Below, piece after piece: positions 13,400 to 20,417 of a DNA stretch of 52,549 bases. Below the pieces are notes generated by a model. It had not been told where the DNA came from, did no database searches, and saw only the letters and a list, made by a program, of their open reading frames with translations. The first letter of the stretch is position 1; each line of letters starts with the position of its first letter. A program made the position numbers and the translations under genes. The stretch comes from a virus. The stretch spans positions 1-52,549 of the IMG/VR virus record IMGVR_UViG_3300033153_009271. One strand, given 5' to 3'.

Positions 13400-15437
13400 T
13401 TGTTACTATAACTACCATATAGACAGTGGAACCATTGAGGATGCAAAGCGTAAATGTGTCTATATAAAATATCATATTAGTGGTATAAGAGAGGAGGGGA
13501 AGACGTACAGAATTGATAATGTGTATATACATTTTCCTGTGATTGATGGGGTGCAGATTGAACCGGTTAAACTGCCTTCTTTCTATGCAGAAAATATATA
13601 CTGGGGTGAGACGCAAAGGTATCAAGTAGGGGTATGTTCTGATGTAAAAACACGCGGGGTGATTGAGCGAGATGTTTACGTGATCCCGTCAAGCCCGGAT
13701 GGAGTCAATTATATATTTAATGCAATTTTTCGATCGTACCGATGGCGTGAGGCTGATATTAGGTATGGTGAGAAGGTAAGATATGGTCAAAAGCGTCCAA
13801 TATTGAGTCAAGATTTGTGCCCGTATCTGCACATTCCTACAGATACCAAGCTCAAGTGTTACTACTCGGGAGAGGAGATGAGTGCTCCGCACTCTCTTGC
13901 CACTAAGATGGGAGCACCTAGACGTTGCGCACCTTATAGAATGCAGCAGATACTTACGCCGAAAGGAAAGCAATATGCAATATGGGAGAGAGAAATACGG
14001 AAGAATTGTTATTTTTGCGAGTCGCTAGGTGTGTATGTAGATAAGGAGTGCGTAGCGCACAAACAGGGGAAGAAGCATCCGAAGTGTTTAGGCTATTGTC
14101 TCTCAAAGAGAGCTGTAGCTAAACTGGGGATTGCGATATGTGGACGTTGCGGAAAAAACGCAATTACAAAGGAAAGGAAGCATAAGGTGAAAAAACAATA
14201 TCTGTGTGACGATTGCAGAAGAAAGATGAGTATGTGGGATAGTCGGGGCATTAGTTATACACCTATTGTTAAAAAGAATGGTGTGCGGACGTATGGTATA
14301 GAATTTGAGTTCAATGACATTGTTGCGCGTGGAGAAATGAAGAAAGATATAGTCGCATTGAACATTGATGGTGTGAAGTTTGGGGTTTGGGGGGATGGCA
14401 GCGTACACAATGGGTACGAGGTTGTATCACAGCCTAGTGATAGGAGAACGATTACAAAGGCAACGCGTGCCCTTTGTGCTGTAGTGAACGGATACCCCCA
14501 TACCTACAACGCCAGTGGGATTCACGTACACGTACAGGATAAGAATATAGCAGCAGAACAAGTGTTTAAGGTGTGGCTTATATTGGAGAAATTTGCTTAC
14601 TCCATGCTACCAAGGGAGAGGAGAGACGAAACTCATGTTCGTTTATTCTGTGAAGAGAGTTTTAGGAAAATACTAGACGTGACGAAAAACCTAACCGAAG
14701 CATTGAAGTATCAGAGACACATAGACGATAAGTACACTTCCATGAACCTAACCCCTATGATGCAAGGGGAAGCGAGGATTAACTGGGATAGTTTCTGGTG
14801 CAATAGGTGTGGAACAGGTGAGCCCGAAGAGTGCCAGTGTGGGTACGTTGCAGAATATGAGGAGGAAAACACCCGTCCGAATACAGGTGGAACAGTAGAA
14901 GTAAGAGCGCACCATGCGACTGCAGACGCGAGAGCGATAGTACACTGGCTCAAGTTCATTGATGCTATCTGGGATCTTGCAAAGACCGCTACAGACAGGG
15001 ACTGCAAGAAGTTGTACACGTTTTGTAAAAAGCCCATTGGACATTCTGACAAGATATGTAAGATGCTGAAACTTAACAAAGGGACTGTAAAATTTATTCA
15101 GGAAAAGCAAAGATTGTACTCCATGCCATATGAGGAGCGTATACCCTTATTGAATAAGTGGGAGCGTATTTACTACCATATTACGAATGAGGACGCGCAA
15201 GCGCGGGAGCTAAGCATCCAACAAGCACATGATGAGGCGGCTGCAATAAACGAAGAATCTTCTATGGAGATTGATGATGAAGACCCTACTCCAAGTAGAC
15301 TCAGAGTTGGAAACCAGGAGTCTGCATTCAGGTTTACGGAAGCTAATGGGTATATCTTGACGGTGGAAGAAACTAGAGAATGGAACAACCCCGTGGCGGA
15401 TTTTACAGCTGAAAACCCTATACCAGAAATCTTCTAA
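13392..15437 (+). CDS. Amidoligase (COOH-NH2 ligase, glutamine-synthetase fold) with Zn-finger N-terminal region
   Basis: 681 aa. The ATP/metal site shows as TYGIEFEF (around residue 302), WGDGSVHNGYEVVSQP (around 332-348), ASGIHVHVQ (around 376) and TVEVRAHHATADARAIVHW (around 500-518), the signature of the glutamine-synthetase-like amidoligase family. The N-terminal 290 residues carry cysteine clusters, including CGRCGKNA and YLCDDC. A second Cys-rich insert near residue 475 (CNRCGTGEPEECQCG) probably binds zinc. The family joins a carboxylate to an amine using ATP. A GATase follows directly and could supply ammonia. Confidence 0.88.
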   Translation: MSNCYYNYHIDSGTIEDAKRKCVYIKYHISGIREEGKTYRIDNVYIHFPVIDGVQIEPVKLPSFYAENIYWGETQRYQVGVCSDVKTRGVIERDVYVIPSSPDGVNYIFNAIFRSYRWREADIRYGEKVRYGQKRPILSQDLCPYLHIPTDTKLKCYYSGEEMSAPHSLATKMGAPRRCAPYRMQQILTPKGKQYAIWEREIRKNCYFCESLGVYVDKECVAHKQGKKHPKCLGYCLSKRAVAKLGIAICGRCGKNAITKERKHKVKKQYLCDDCRRKMSMWDSRGISYTPIVKKNGVRTYGIEFEFNDIVARGEMKKDIVALNIDGVKFGVWGDGSVHNGYEVVSQPSDRRTITKATRALCAVVNGYPHTYNASGIHVHVQDKNIAAEQVFKVWLILEKFAYSMLPRERRDETHVRLFCEESFRKILDVTKNLTEALKYQRHIDDKYTSMNLTPMMQGEARINWDSFWCNRCGTGEPEECQCGYVAEYEEENTRPNTGGTVEVRAHHATADARAIVHWLKFIDAIWDLAKTATDRDCKKLYTFCKKPIGHSDKICKMLKLNKGTVKFIQEKQRLYSMPYEERIPLLNKWERIYYHITNEDAQARELSIQQAHDEAAAINEESSMEIDDEDPTPSRLRVGNQESAFRFTEANGYILTVEETREWNNPVADFTAENPIPEIF

Positions 15438-15458
15438 TCCTTTTCTCCATTTTACAAT

Positions 15459-16733
15459 ATGTGTGGTTTAGTCACTTTATACAATCGGAAGCAGAACGTT
15501 GACCCCAGTTCATTGGTTCAGCTATATAATAACCAACGGTTACGTGGGGTTGAGGGTTTTGGATTTTCCTATCTAACGAGAGGAGGGCTAGTGAAGACAC
15601 GCAGATTTAAAACAGAAGCGGAGTGTTTTTATGCAGTATCACGGCTTCGTACTCAGTTGATACAATTCCATCACCGGACACCCACAAGCACAGAAAACGT
15701 GGAATTTCAGAATCACCCGATTTGCGATAGTAAATACCATCAGAGGACGTATGCACTAACGCATAACGGTATTATATGGAATAATGATATACTCAAGAAG
15801 GAGCATTATAAGGACGGTATCAAGTACACCACCAAGGACGGGAAAGGTAAGTACAACGATAGTGAGACGCTATTGCATGAACTCGCACGGTATATTGAGG
15901 ATGGAAAAACTGTAAACTGTAACGGTAGTATTGCCTTTGTGCTCCTAGAGATTGATACTGAAACACATAAACTCATAAATGTACATTACGGAAGGAACAA
16001 TCAGAACCCTTTGCATAGCTGGACATACGGGGATGATGTTGTAATAAGTAGTGAGTGTGGGTACAAGATCGAGGACAAGAAAGGTAAAGAGATAGATACT
16101 GAGTTACCAGCACTAACGCTACATACGCTACATTGGAAGAATGGGAAGGTGGATACTGATGATATTAAGTTTCGAGCATTCCCAAGTAGCTATTCCTCTT
16201 CTGTGAACAATGGAAATTATGGATATAGTGGATATGGGTATGACAGGTACGGTGGGTACGGTGAAAAGGGATGGGATGAATGGGAGGATGACGGTAGCGG
16301 ATTTTTGACACCAAGTACAAAAAAGAGTTCTATCATAAGTAAGAATAAAAACGCAGAGGAAGTATTAAGGATATTCGAGGAAGGAGAAAGTAATGATCCA
16401 ATAGTAAAGGGAAAAGCTGCAATAGACGTTCAGAACACGGCGAAAAACTTATATGCTGATAATAAAGGGCTTACAGAATTAGTGGAGGATATGCTGAGGC
16501 AAGAAGTTTGTAATGATGTGGAGGTACACAGGTTGTTATCTGATATTGATTTACAAATAAGTCTTTTAGTAAAACTCAATACGAGGAGAGCGAGAAGAAT
16601 GAGAAAGGGAATGTACCGGTTAAGGGTTACATTGTTGAACTGGGCTGATGAAGTACCTAAGTTGGGGGAGGGAAGCAGGGCTATATTGCCGCTCGAAGAG
16701 GTAGAGGGTGAAGTTTTAGGTTTAGGGAGGTAA
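15459..16733 (+). CDS. Class II glutamine amidotransferase (Ntn hydrolase)
   Basis: 424 aa. It begins MCGLVTLYN, where removal of Met leaves the nucleophile Cys2. RGVEGFGFSY, FHHRTPT and ALTHNGIIWN (around residue 101) match the glutaminase site of the PurF/GlmS class. The N-terminal 230 residues are the glutaminase. The C-terminal half has a Gly/Tyr-rich patch (around 250-270) and helices, with no synthetase domain. It would release ammonia from glutamine for a partner, most simply the adjacent amidoligase. The leader is TTTTCTCCATTTTACAAT. Confidence 0.88.
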   Translation: MCGLVTLYNRKQNVDPSSLVQLYNNQRLRGVEGFGFSYLTRGGLVKTRRFKTEAECFYAVSRLRTQLIQFHHRTPTSTENVEFQNHPICDSKYHQRTYALTHNGIIWNNDILKKEHYKDGIKYTTKDGKGKYNDSETLLHELARYIEDGKTVNCNGSIAFVLLEIDTETHKLINVHYGRNNQNPLHSWTYGDDVVISSECGYKIEDKKGKEIDTELPALTLHTLHWKNGKVDTDDIKFRAFPSSYSSSVNNGNYGYSGYGYDRYGGYGEKGWDEWEDDGSGFLTPSTKKSSIISKNKNAEEVLRIFEEGESNDPIVKGKAAIDVQNTAKNLYADNKGLTELVEDMLRQEVCNDVEVHRLLSDIDLQISLLVKLNTRRARRMRKGMYRLRVTLLNWADEVPKLGEGSRAILPLEEVEGEVLGLGR

Positions 16734-16820
16734 GAACTCCCCTTTCGATCTTTCACAACACAGGAAGTCAACGTGTATACGATGCTACTCTCTCCGTAAG
16801 ATAAGTTCCCCTTTAGAACT

Positions 16821-17081
16821 ATGTTTCAACACATTCCCCCTTTAGCCATGTCTGGTTCATCCCCACTTTCACGTTTTGTTCATCATCTTTTCGGGGCTGA
16901 TGAAGATACAAAACTTATCGTCGAACACTGCATTGACAGTGAAGGCAGACTTAGAATGTACAACCCCGAAGTCCAAGCAGCACTCTTAGAGTGTGACGAC
17001 TTCCGTAACCTTCTCGTTAAGAAGCTCCATGAGCGATATGATGAGAAGGAGGAAAAGAAAAATAGAGAAGTAGGAAGCTAG
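16821..17081 (+). CDS. Hypothetical protein, 86 aa
   Basis: A small charged helical protein of unknown family with a lysine/glutamate-rich C-terminus. Two starts are equally supported by pyrimidine leaders: the ATG at 16821 (after TTCCCCTTTAGAACT) and the ATG at 16848 (after CATTCCCCCTTTAGCC). The 87-bp gap before it has no clear promoter. Confidence 0.65.
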   Translation: MFQHIPPLAMSGSSPLSRFVHHLFGADEDTKLIVEHCIDSEGRLRMYNPEVQAALLECDDFRNLLVKKLHERYDEKEEKKNREVGS

Positions 17082-17101
17082 TAGACCCTCTCCTGCTAGC
17101 T

Positions 17102-17115
17102 ATCCTGCGCAGGAT
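17102..17115. promoter_or_regulatory. Perfect 14-bp palindrome, possible operator
   Basis: ATCCTGCGCAGGAT is a perfect dyad in the 77-bp gap before the 85-aa gene, a size and symmetry common for repressor operators. No matching second copy was seen. Confidence 0.4.
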
Positions 17116-17158
17116 CAACAAGAGAGTAGCATTGTGTACATTTTTTCCCCTCCACAAT

Positions 17159-17416
17159 ATGAGTACGCGCAACCCCTATATAATGGATGACCTACGAGAC
17201 AAGCCAGAAGCTACCCACGCCGTTCTATACATTCTTACAATGGAGGATGCTCAATATTACATTGAAAGACATCTAGGGCGAGAACCTACACGCAAGGAGC
17301 TAGACGAAATGGAGAGCAGCATCCGCAAGGGCGTAGAGAGTGGGTTAGAGTGTTGGGATGAAGTAATGAATACCGCATGTGAAATTGCAGTAGATAATTT
17401 GTTGAAGGCCAATTAG
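17159..17416 (+). CDS. Hypothetical protein, 85 aa
   Basis: I chose the ATG at 17159 because it follows TTTTTTCCCCTCCACAAT; an earlier in-frame start at 17132 lies upstream of that leader. The protein is acidic and helical (PTRKELDEMESSIRKGVESG in the middle) and resembles small phage proteins of unknown function. A hairpin (TAGGTA/TACCTA) overlaps its stop codon. Confidence 0.65.
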   Translation: MSTRNPYIMDDLRDKPEATHAVLYILTMEDAQYYIERHLGREPTRKELDEMESSIRKGVESGLECWDEVMNTACEIAVDNLLKAN

Positions 17417-17441
17417 GTACTAAACTACCTAGAAAACTTTT
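17414..17441 (+). terminator. Possible weak terminator
   Basis: TAGGTA, loop CTAAAC, TACCTA, then GAAAACTTTTT. The 6-bp stem is short and the T run is displaced by 6 bases. Confidence 0.35.
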
Positions 17442-17520
17442 TACGAGCTTAGAACGCATTGAGAGAAGCCGAATTTGCCACTTTACCCCTCAGCGTAGCA
17501 ATGTGCCGGGGAGGCTGGAG

Positions 17521-17550
17521 CGATCTGCTTCCGTGCTTAGAGCACGGTAT
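17521..17550 (+). ncRNA. Covarying hairpin element, copy A
   Basis: CGATCTGC, two bases, then a 7-bp stem CCGTGCT/AGCACGG with loop TAG, then TAT. Copy B at 18997-19026 shares the flanks and loop but has a different, still perfectly paired stem. This is evidence for a conserved structure. The 17417-17618 gap holds nothing else I can support. Confidence 0.5.
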
Positions 17551-17618
17551 CGTACTGCCCAGTGTTTATAGCTCAAAGAGTACGGAAAAGAAAAGCACAA
17601 GTGCTCCTCCCCATACGA

Positions 17619-17783
17619 TCATATGTTGCAACGTTTGCATGAGTCAGGGGAGTAAAGGGCACAAGTGCATTTAATTTCTTTGATCTTGCGTACACGTTTC
17701 CCGGCAGTACGCTCCATGACTTCACTTACACTTAGGGGGAGCTTGAGGGTGCGTTGTAGTGGTTGTGGTGCTGCAAGAGACAT
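17619..17783 (-). CDS. Small Cys-rich protein (MSLAAPQPL start), 54 aa
   Basis: A minus-strand gene of 54 codons beginning MSLAAPQPLQRTLKL and ending with four cysteines (CTC and CKRC patterns), possibly a small zinc knuckle. The leader ATAGCTCCCT fits the pyrimidine type. It lies 25 bp after the 82-aa gene and is probably cotranscribed. Its leader and first nine codons are duplicated at 18149-18113, where the copy runs into another promoter. Confidence 0.65.
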   Translation of the reverse strand: MSLAAPQPLQRTLKLPLSVSEVMERTAGKRVRKIKEIKCTCALYSPDSCKRCNI

Positions 17784-17793
17784 AGGGAGCTAT
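17757..17793. repeat. 37-bp direct repeat, copy 1
   Basis: Identical to 18113-18149. On the minus strand it holds the leader and the first nine codons (MSLAAPQPL) of the 54-aa gene. Confidence 0.9.
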
Positions 17794-17808
17794 GTGTGAA
17801 TAGACTCC

Positions 17809-18057
17809 TCACGTGGTGAACTTCTTGTAAGTGGCAAGAGAACAGGAGGCGCCATGATCTTCTAGTACACCTATTGTGACAGTGGGTATACCTTTCTCAG
17901 TAGGGGGATTTCCTTTCCAGTACATTTCTGTGTGAGGGTTTTTATTGGATACATCTTCGACACATGAGCCATCTTCATAGGCTCGTACGATTACTACAGC
18001 ATCAGGGCTTTCTTTTGTAAGCTTCTTAATAAGCTCTTTAACTAGCAATGGGGACAT
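17809..18057 (-). CDS. Hypothetical protein, 82 aa
   Basis: A small protein beginning MSPLLVKELIKKLTKESPDAV with a short beta-rich remainder (VTIGVLEDHG), resembling small phage proteins of unknown function. It has a pyrimidine leader (CTACTACATCTACTCTT) preceded by the repeated promoter element at 18077-18114. The 54-aa Cys-rich gene follows. Confidence 0.7.
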   Translation of the reverse strand: MSPLLVKELIKKLTKESPDAVVIVRAYEDGSCVEDVSNKNPHTEMYWKGNPPTEKGIPTVTIGVLEDHGASCSLATYKKFTT

Positions 18058-18076
18058 AAGAGTAGATGTAGTAGGA

Positions 18077-18114
18077 AGTAAAGAGAGTATAAAGATATTT
18101 TACTGCTGTTAATA
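18077..18114 (-). promoter_or_regulatory. Repeated promoter element, copy 1
   Basis: Thirty-eight bases identical to 18413-18450. On the minus strand it reads TTAACA, 15 bp, TATACT, then CTCTTTACT, which becomes the start of the leader. The spacer is short for sigma70, but an intact copy stands before each of two minus-strand genes, which supports a promoter role. Confidence 0.6.
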
Positions 18115-18149
18115 GTGGTTGTGGTGCTGCAAGAGACATAGGGAGCTAT
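18113..18149. repeat. 37-bp direct repeat, copy 2 (gene-start fragment fused to a promoter)
   Basis: Identical to 17757-17793. Here the duplicated start MSLAAPQPL reads directly into the promoter repeat, so the gene start is truncated. A 33-codon frame remains but is unlikely to be functional. Confidence 0.85.
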
Positions 18150-18161
18150 ACGTACGGTCAC

Positions 18162-18395
18162 TTAACCAGGACATATAAATGCGGACGGTGTAGTGTGGAC
18201 GGTGAATTGGTCAGGTGGAAAGGAGTTCATTGAGTGATTAGCCTCAGCTCTGATGAGCTTGAGCGCTTGTTCTAAGCTGGTGGCAAGGACACAGATCATC
18301 CCAGTAGAAGAACAATCTGGTAGCACACCCTCGCCTTCCCAGACGTAGAGCTTTAGTTTGGGAGGCGATAGTTTAGCTATGGCGTTCTTTATCAT
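18162..18395 (-). CDS. Hypothetical protein, 77 aa
   Basis: I chose the ATG at 18395, which follows ATACCCCACACACTCT and the second copy of the promoter element. Longer in-frame starts run through that promoter and into the divergent gene. The protein ends with VHTTPSAFICPG, similar in style to the end of the 80-aa protein at 19232 (VRSAPVCGGSA), so the two may be distant paralogs. Function unknown. Confidence 0.65.
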   Translation of the reverse strand: MIKNAIAKLSPPKLKLYVWEGEGVLPDCSSTGMICVLATSLEQALKLIRAEANHSMNSFPPDQFTVHTTPSAFICPG

Positions 18396-18412
18396 AGAGT
18401 GTGTGGGGTATG

Positions 18413-18450
18413 AGTAAAGAGAGTATAAAGATATTTTACTGCTGTTAATA
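18413..18450 (-). promoter_or_regulatory. Repeated promoter element, copy 2
   Basis: Identical 38-bp copy of 18077-18114, placed at the same distance before the 77-aa gene. It faces the divergent plus-strand gene at 18499. Confidence 0.6.
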
Positions 18451-18498
18451 ATGGAATACACTTGCGTTTGAGTATGAGAGTGGTGTAGCTTTAGGAAC

Positions 18499-18951
18499 AT
18501 GCCAAGAAAGAACGCATTAGGCAAGAAACAAAGGATTTTTGCAATGGAAAGTTTGAAAGGTAGCAATGCTGGGGTGATAGCAAAGACTAAAGGGAGTGGA
18601 TTTGAGCATAGGTCAAGTAGAGACATGAAAGTCATGTTGCCGGTGAATCAGGCTATGAGGGCAAAGATAAGGCAATTGGATTTGATATTGGAGGAGCTTG
18701 AGGCTTTAGCTAAGGAGCCGTGGAATCTAGGAGAGAAGATGCGGAACAGTGACAAGATCAAGGTCATTGAGTTGTTGATGAAGTATCATGGAGTGTTGGG
18801 AGGCGATGCAGTAGCAAACATCACACAGAACATTTTAAACGTGAATACCAAGGAACAAGGTGAGGATGAACTAGTCCAAGCACTAGAAGCCTTGCGGACT
18901 AAGCGTAAGGCAATAGAACACAATGATGATGTTAAGTCAAGCGCATCGTAG
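18499..18951 (+). CDS. Hypothetical protein, 150 aa (possible small terminase or DNA-binding protein)
   Basis: A lysine-rich N-terminus (MPRKNALGKKQRIFAMESLK), then helices, ending in a Glu-rich tail. KVIELLMKYHGVLGGDAVANI followed by NILNVN is reminiscent of the C-terminal half of some phage small terminases, but no HTH is clear. It is the first gene of the rightward late region and lies 2.5 kb before the large terminase, with small genes in between. Treat the terminase idea as weak. Confidence 0.6.
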   Translation: MPRKNALGKKQRIFAMESLKGSNAGVIAKTKGSGFEHRSSRDMKVMLPVNQAMRAKIRQLDLILEELEALAKEPWNLGEKMRNSDKIKVIELLMKYHGVLGGDAVANITQNILNVNTKEQGEDELVQALEALRTKRKAIEHNDDVKSSAS

Positions 18952-18996
18952 GCAGGAGGGTGGGAGAGTGAGACTACCGCACAGGAGCAGTAGGAA

Positions 18997-19026
18997 CGAT
19001 CTGCACCCGTCCGTAGCGGACGGTAT
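18997..19026 (+). ncRNA. Covarying hairpin element, copy B
   Basis: CGATCTGC, two bases, CCGTCCG, loop TAG, CGGACGG, TAT. Compared with copy A, two base pairs of the stem are changed on both sides (G-C to C-G and T-A to G-C), leaving pairing intact. It lies 45 bp after the stop of the 150-aa gene. Confidence 0.5.
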
Positions 19027-19136
19027 ATAAGAGTCCTCCTTATTATTCTATTGTTGTCTGTTATGCTCTGGGGAGAGAACAAGGGACTCAAGGAAGTAGC
19101 TCCATCCTCTCCTACATACCCCTAAAATACTTTCCC

Positions 19137-19165
19137 TTGCGCCACTATCGATAATGTTTTATAGT
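19137..19165 (+). promoter_or_regulatory. Promoter of the 80-aa gene at 19232
   Basis: TTGCGC (19137-19142), a 17-bp spacer and TATAGT (19160-19165). It overlaps a GCGCCACTA repeat like those at 13045-13096, so it may share a regulator. A leader of about 60 nt, C-rich near the start codon, follows. Confidence 0.65.
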
Positions 19166-19231
19166 ATTATTGCATGGTTATAGGATATTACCACCCACCC
19201 ATCTACTTACCCACTTTACCCACCTACTATC

Positions 19232-19474
19232 ATGCCTTTACAGCCTAATCTACCAGAGACAGCATTTATCGTAATTGTCAAGGACATAACTATATCGTCT
19301 GCAGAAAAAAATCCTCCACCTTCTCACTACTTCCTGTTCGCTAACAGCAAAGCGGACGCTCTTCAGACAATACAGGAATATATTGAAGGGGATCATGTGC
19401 TCACTTCATATCAATATACCGTGCGCTCGGCACCCGTTTGTGGTGGCAGCGCTATGACCATTTACGCTATCTAA
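19232..19474 (+). CDS. Hypothetical protein, 80 aa
   Basis: A small beta/alpha protein with no recognised domain. AFIVIVKD near the N-terminus and ANSKADALQTIQEYI in the middle resemble the layout of the 77-aa protein at 18395. The leader CCCACTTTACCCACCTACTATC is strongly pyrimidine-rich, and a promoter lies at 19137. Confidence 0.65.
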   Translation: MPLQPNLPETAFIVIVKDITISSAEKNPPPSHYFLFANSKADALQTIQEYIEGDHVLTSYQYTVRSAPVCGGSAMTIYAI

Positions 19475-19585
19475 CAAGGGTGGGCCCCCCGCAAATTATC
19501 ATATATACTTCATACGTGCTTCGGAGGCATAGCTAGCCCTGATGCATGAGTACGATTTATACTTACCCCCCTCTCCAGCTAAGTG

Positions 19586-19744
19586 ATGAGCAGCAGACGT
19601 CTTAAGAAATGGCCGGGTAAAAAGGTCCACCGAGGAAAGTGGAACCGTATTGATAGCTGGTCTGGCAAGCTGGACACTGAAGAGGAGCGTACTGCTGATG
19701 AAATAAAAGAATACTTTAATGTTGAACCTGCTGGCATAATCTGA
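19586..19744 (+). CDS. Hypothetical basic protein, 52 aa
   Basis: MSSRRLKKWPGKKVHRGKW starts a protein with a basic N-terminus and an acidic C-terminus (DTEEERTADEIKEYF). The leader contains TTACCCCCCTCTCCAG. No family is known. Its length and leader support it as a real small gene. Confidence 0.55.
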   Translation: MSSRRLKKWPGKKVHRGKWNRIDSWSGKLDTEEERTADEIKEYFNVEPAGII

Positions 19745-19789
19745 TGAGAGCCTTATAATGGTTATGTTATATTTTTCCCCATTTTTCTT

Positions 19790-19888
19790 ATGTTTGCTGA
19801 TGAAGAAACCCCGGTGGAGGCACCTGCGCAGGACACTCCGGAGAGAGCTCCGGGGGATGCGGTTGCCAAAGAGCCCAGTAAGGAATAA
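19790..19888 (+). CDS. Acidic proline-rich micropeptide, 32 aa
   Basis: An open frame MFADEETPVEAPAQD... ending KEPSKE, behind one of the best pyrimidine leaders in the genome (ATTTTTCCCCATTTTTCTT). A TATAAT box lies at 19754-19759. The peptide is disordered in character and matches no family. A terminator lies about 90 bp downstream. Confidence 0.5.
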   Translation: MFADEETPVEAPAQDTPERAPGDAVAKEPSKE

Positions 19889-19976
19889 AGTCTAAGAGCC
19901 CTGACTGGTAGGTAACAGTCTTGGTGTAGCTTGGTGATTCAGCTTGGTGGAGCACGGGGTCTGCAACCCCAGAGAG
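19889..19976 (+). other. tRNA-like / iteron-like segment before a terminator
   Basis: Three direct repeats of CTTGGTG (19920, 19930, 19943) are followed by GGAGCACGGGG, a loop TCTGCAA and CCCC. The last repeat plus hairpin resembles a tRNA D-arm and anticodon arm. There is no T-arm or acceptor stem and no T at the position 33 equivalent, so it is not a working tRNA. It may be part of a small RNA ending at the terminator, or origin iterons. Confidence 0.35.
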
Positions 19977-20001
19977 GCCCGGATTTTCCTCCGGGCTTTT
20001 T
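19977..20001 (+). terminator. Rho-independent terminator
   Basis: GCCCGGA, loop TTTTCC, TCCGGGC, followed by five T. It is among the strongest terminators in the window and ends the transcript through the 32-aa gene and the tRNA-like segment. Confidence 0.85.
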
Positions 20002-20325
20002 CTGTATGGTGGAATGAGGGACGGCGGAGGGAAGGAGCAACTGACGCTTAAGGAAGGCCCTCTAGATGGGGGGGTGGAGCGTTCTGATTAATTTTTATCG
20101 TTCTGCTTATTTTTTTAAAAATGTAAACTTGATTTATTATTATATTTAGTGTAGTTTTCCAGCGAGCGCGAGGCGACGCGTCGCTCGTCCTCGTCACTCC
20201 GGAGTCTCCTACACTCCTCGTTCCTCGCTCCGCTACGCCTCCCCCACGGAAGTGGGGGGCGCTAGGCTGACAGCGGCGCAAACCGAAGCGCGAGCTGGAA
20301 TAATAATATTAAAATTTTAAAGTGT
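20002..20325. other. Non-coding GC-rich palindromic island in AT-rich flanks
   Basis: No gene is supportable here. Positions 20090-20155 are very AT-rich. Positions 20157-20300 are very GC- and CpG-rich, with a perfect palindrome GCGACGCGTCGC, a hairpin CCCCCAC/GTGGGGG with a GGAA loop (20232-20249), and outer inverted ends TTCCAGC (near 20157) and GCTGGAA (20294-20300). AT-rich DNA resumes after it. This could be a replication origin, packaging site or a small transposon-like insertion. Confidence 0.5.
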
Positions 20326-20351
20326 TTGACAAAAAAAGAAAATATTATAAG
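20326..20351 (+). promoter_or_regulatory. Possible promoter before the 84-aa gene
   Basis: A perfect TTGACA (20326-20331) is followed after only 14 bp by TATAAG (20346-20351). The short spacing makes this tentative. Confidence 0.35.
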
Positions 20352-20417
20352 AAGAGATTGTAAGAAAAGCAGTACGCTCGTACTCTGTATGGTGTGTATT
20401 TCCTACCAACACTCATT

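Noticed and set aside
17459-17674. A 71-codon plus-strand frame starting at TTG
   Set aside because: It covers the conserved hairpin and the antisense of a supported 54-aa minus-strand gene, and lacks a good start.
20048-20281. A 77-codon minus-strand frame over the GC-rich island
   Set aside because: Its sequence reflects the CpG-rich palindromic DNA followed by an AT-rich tail. It has no leader or family.
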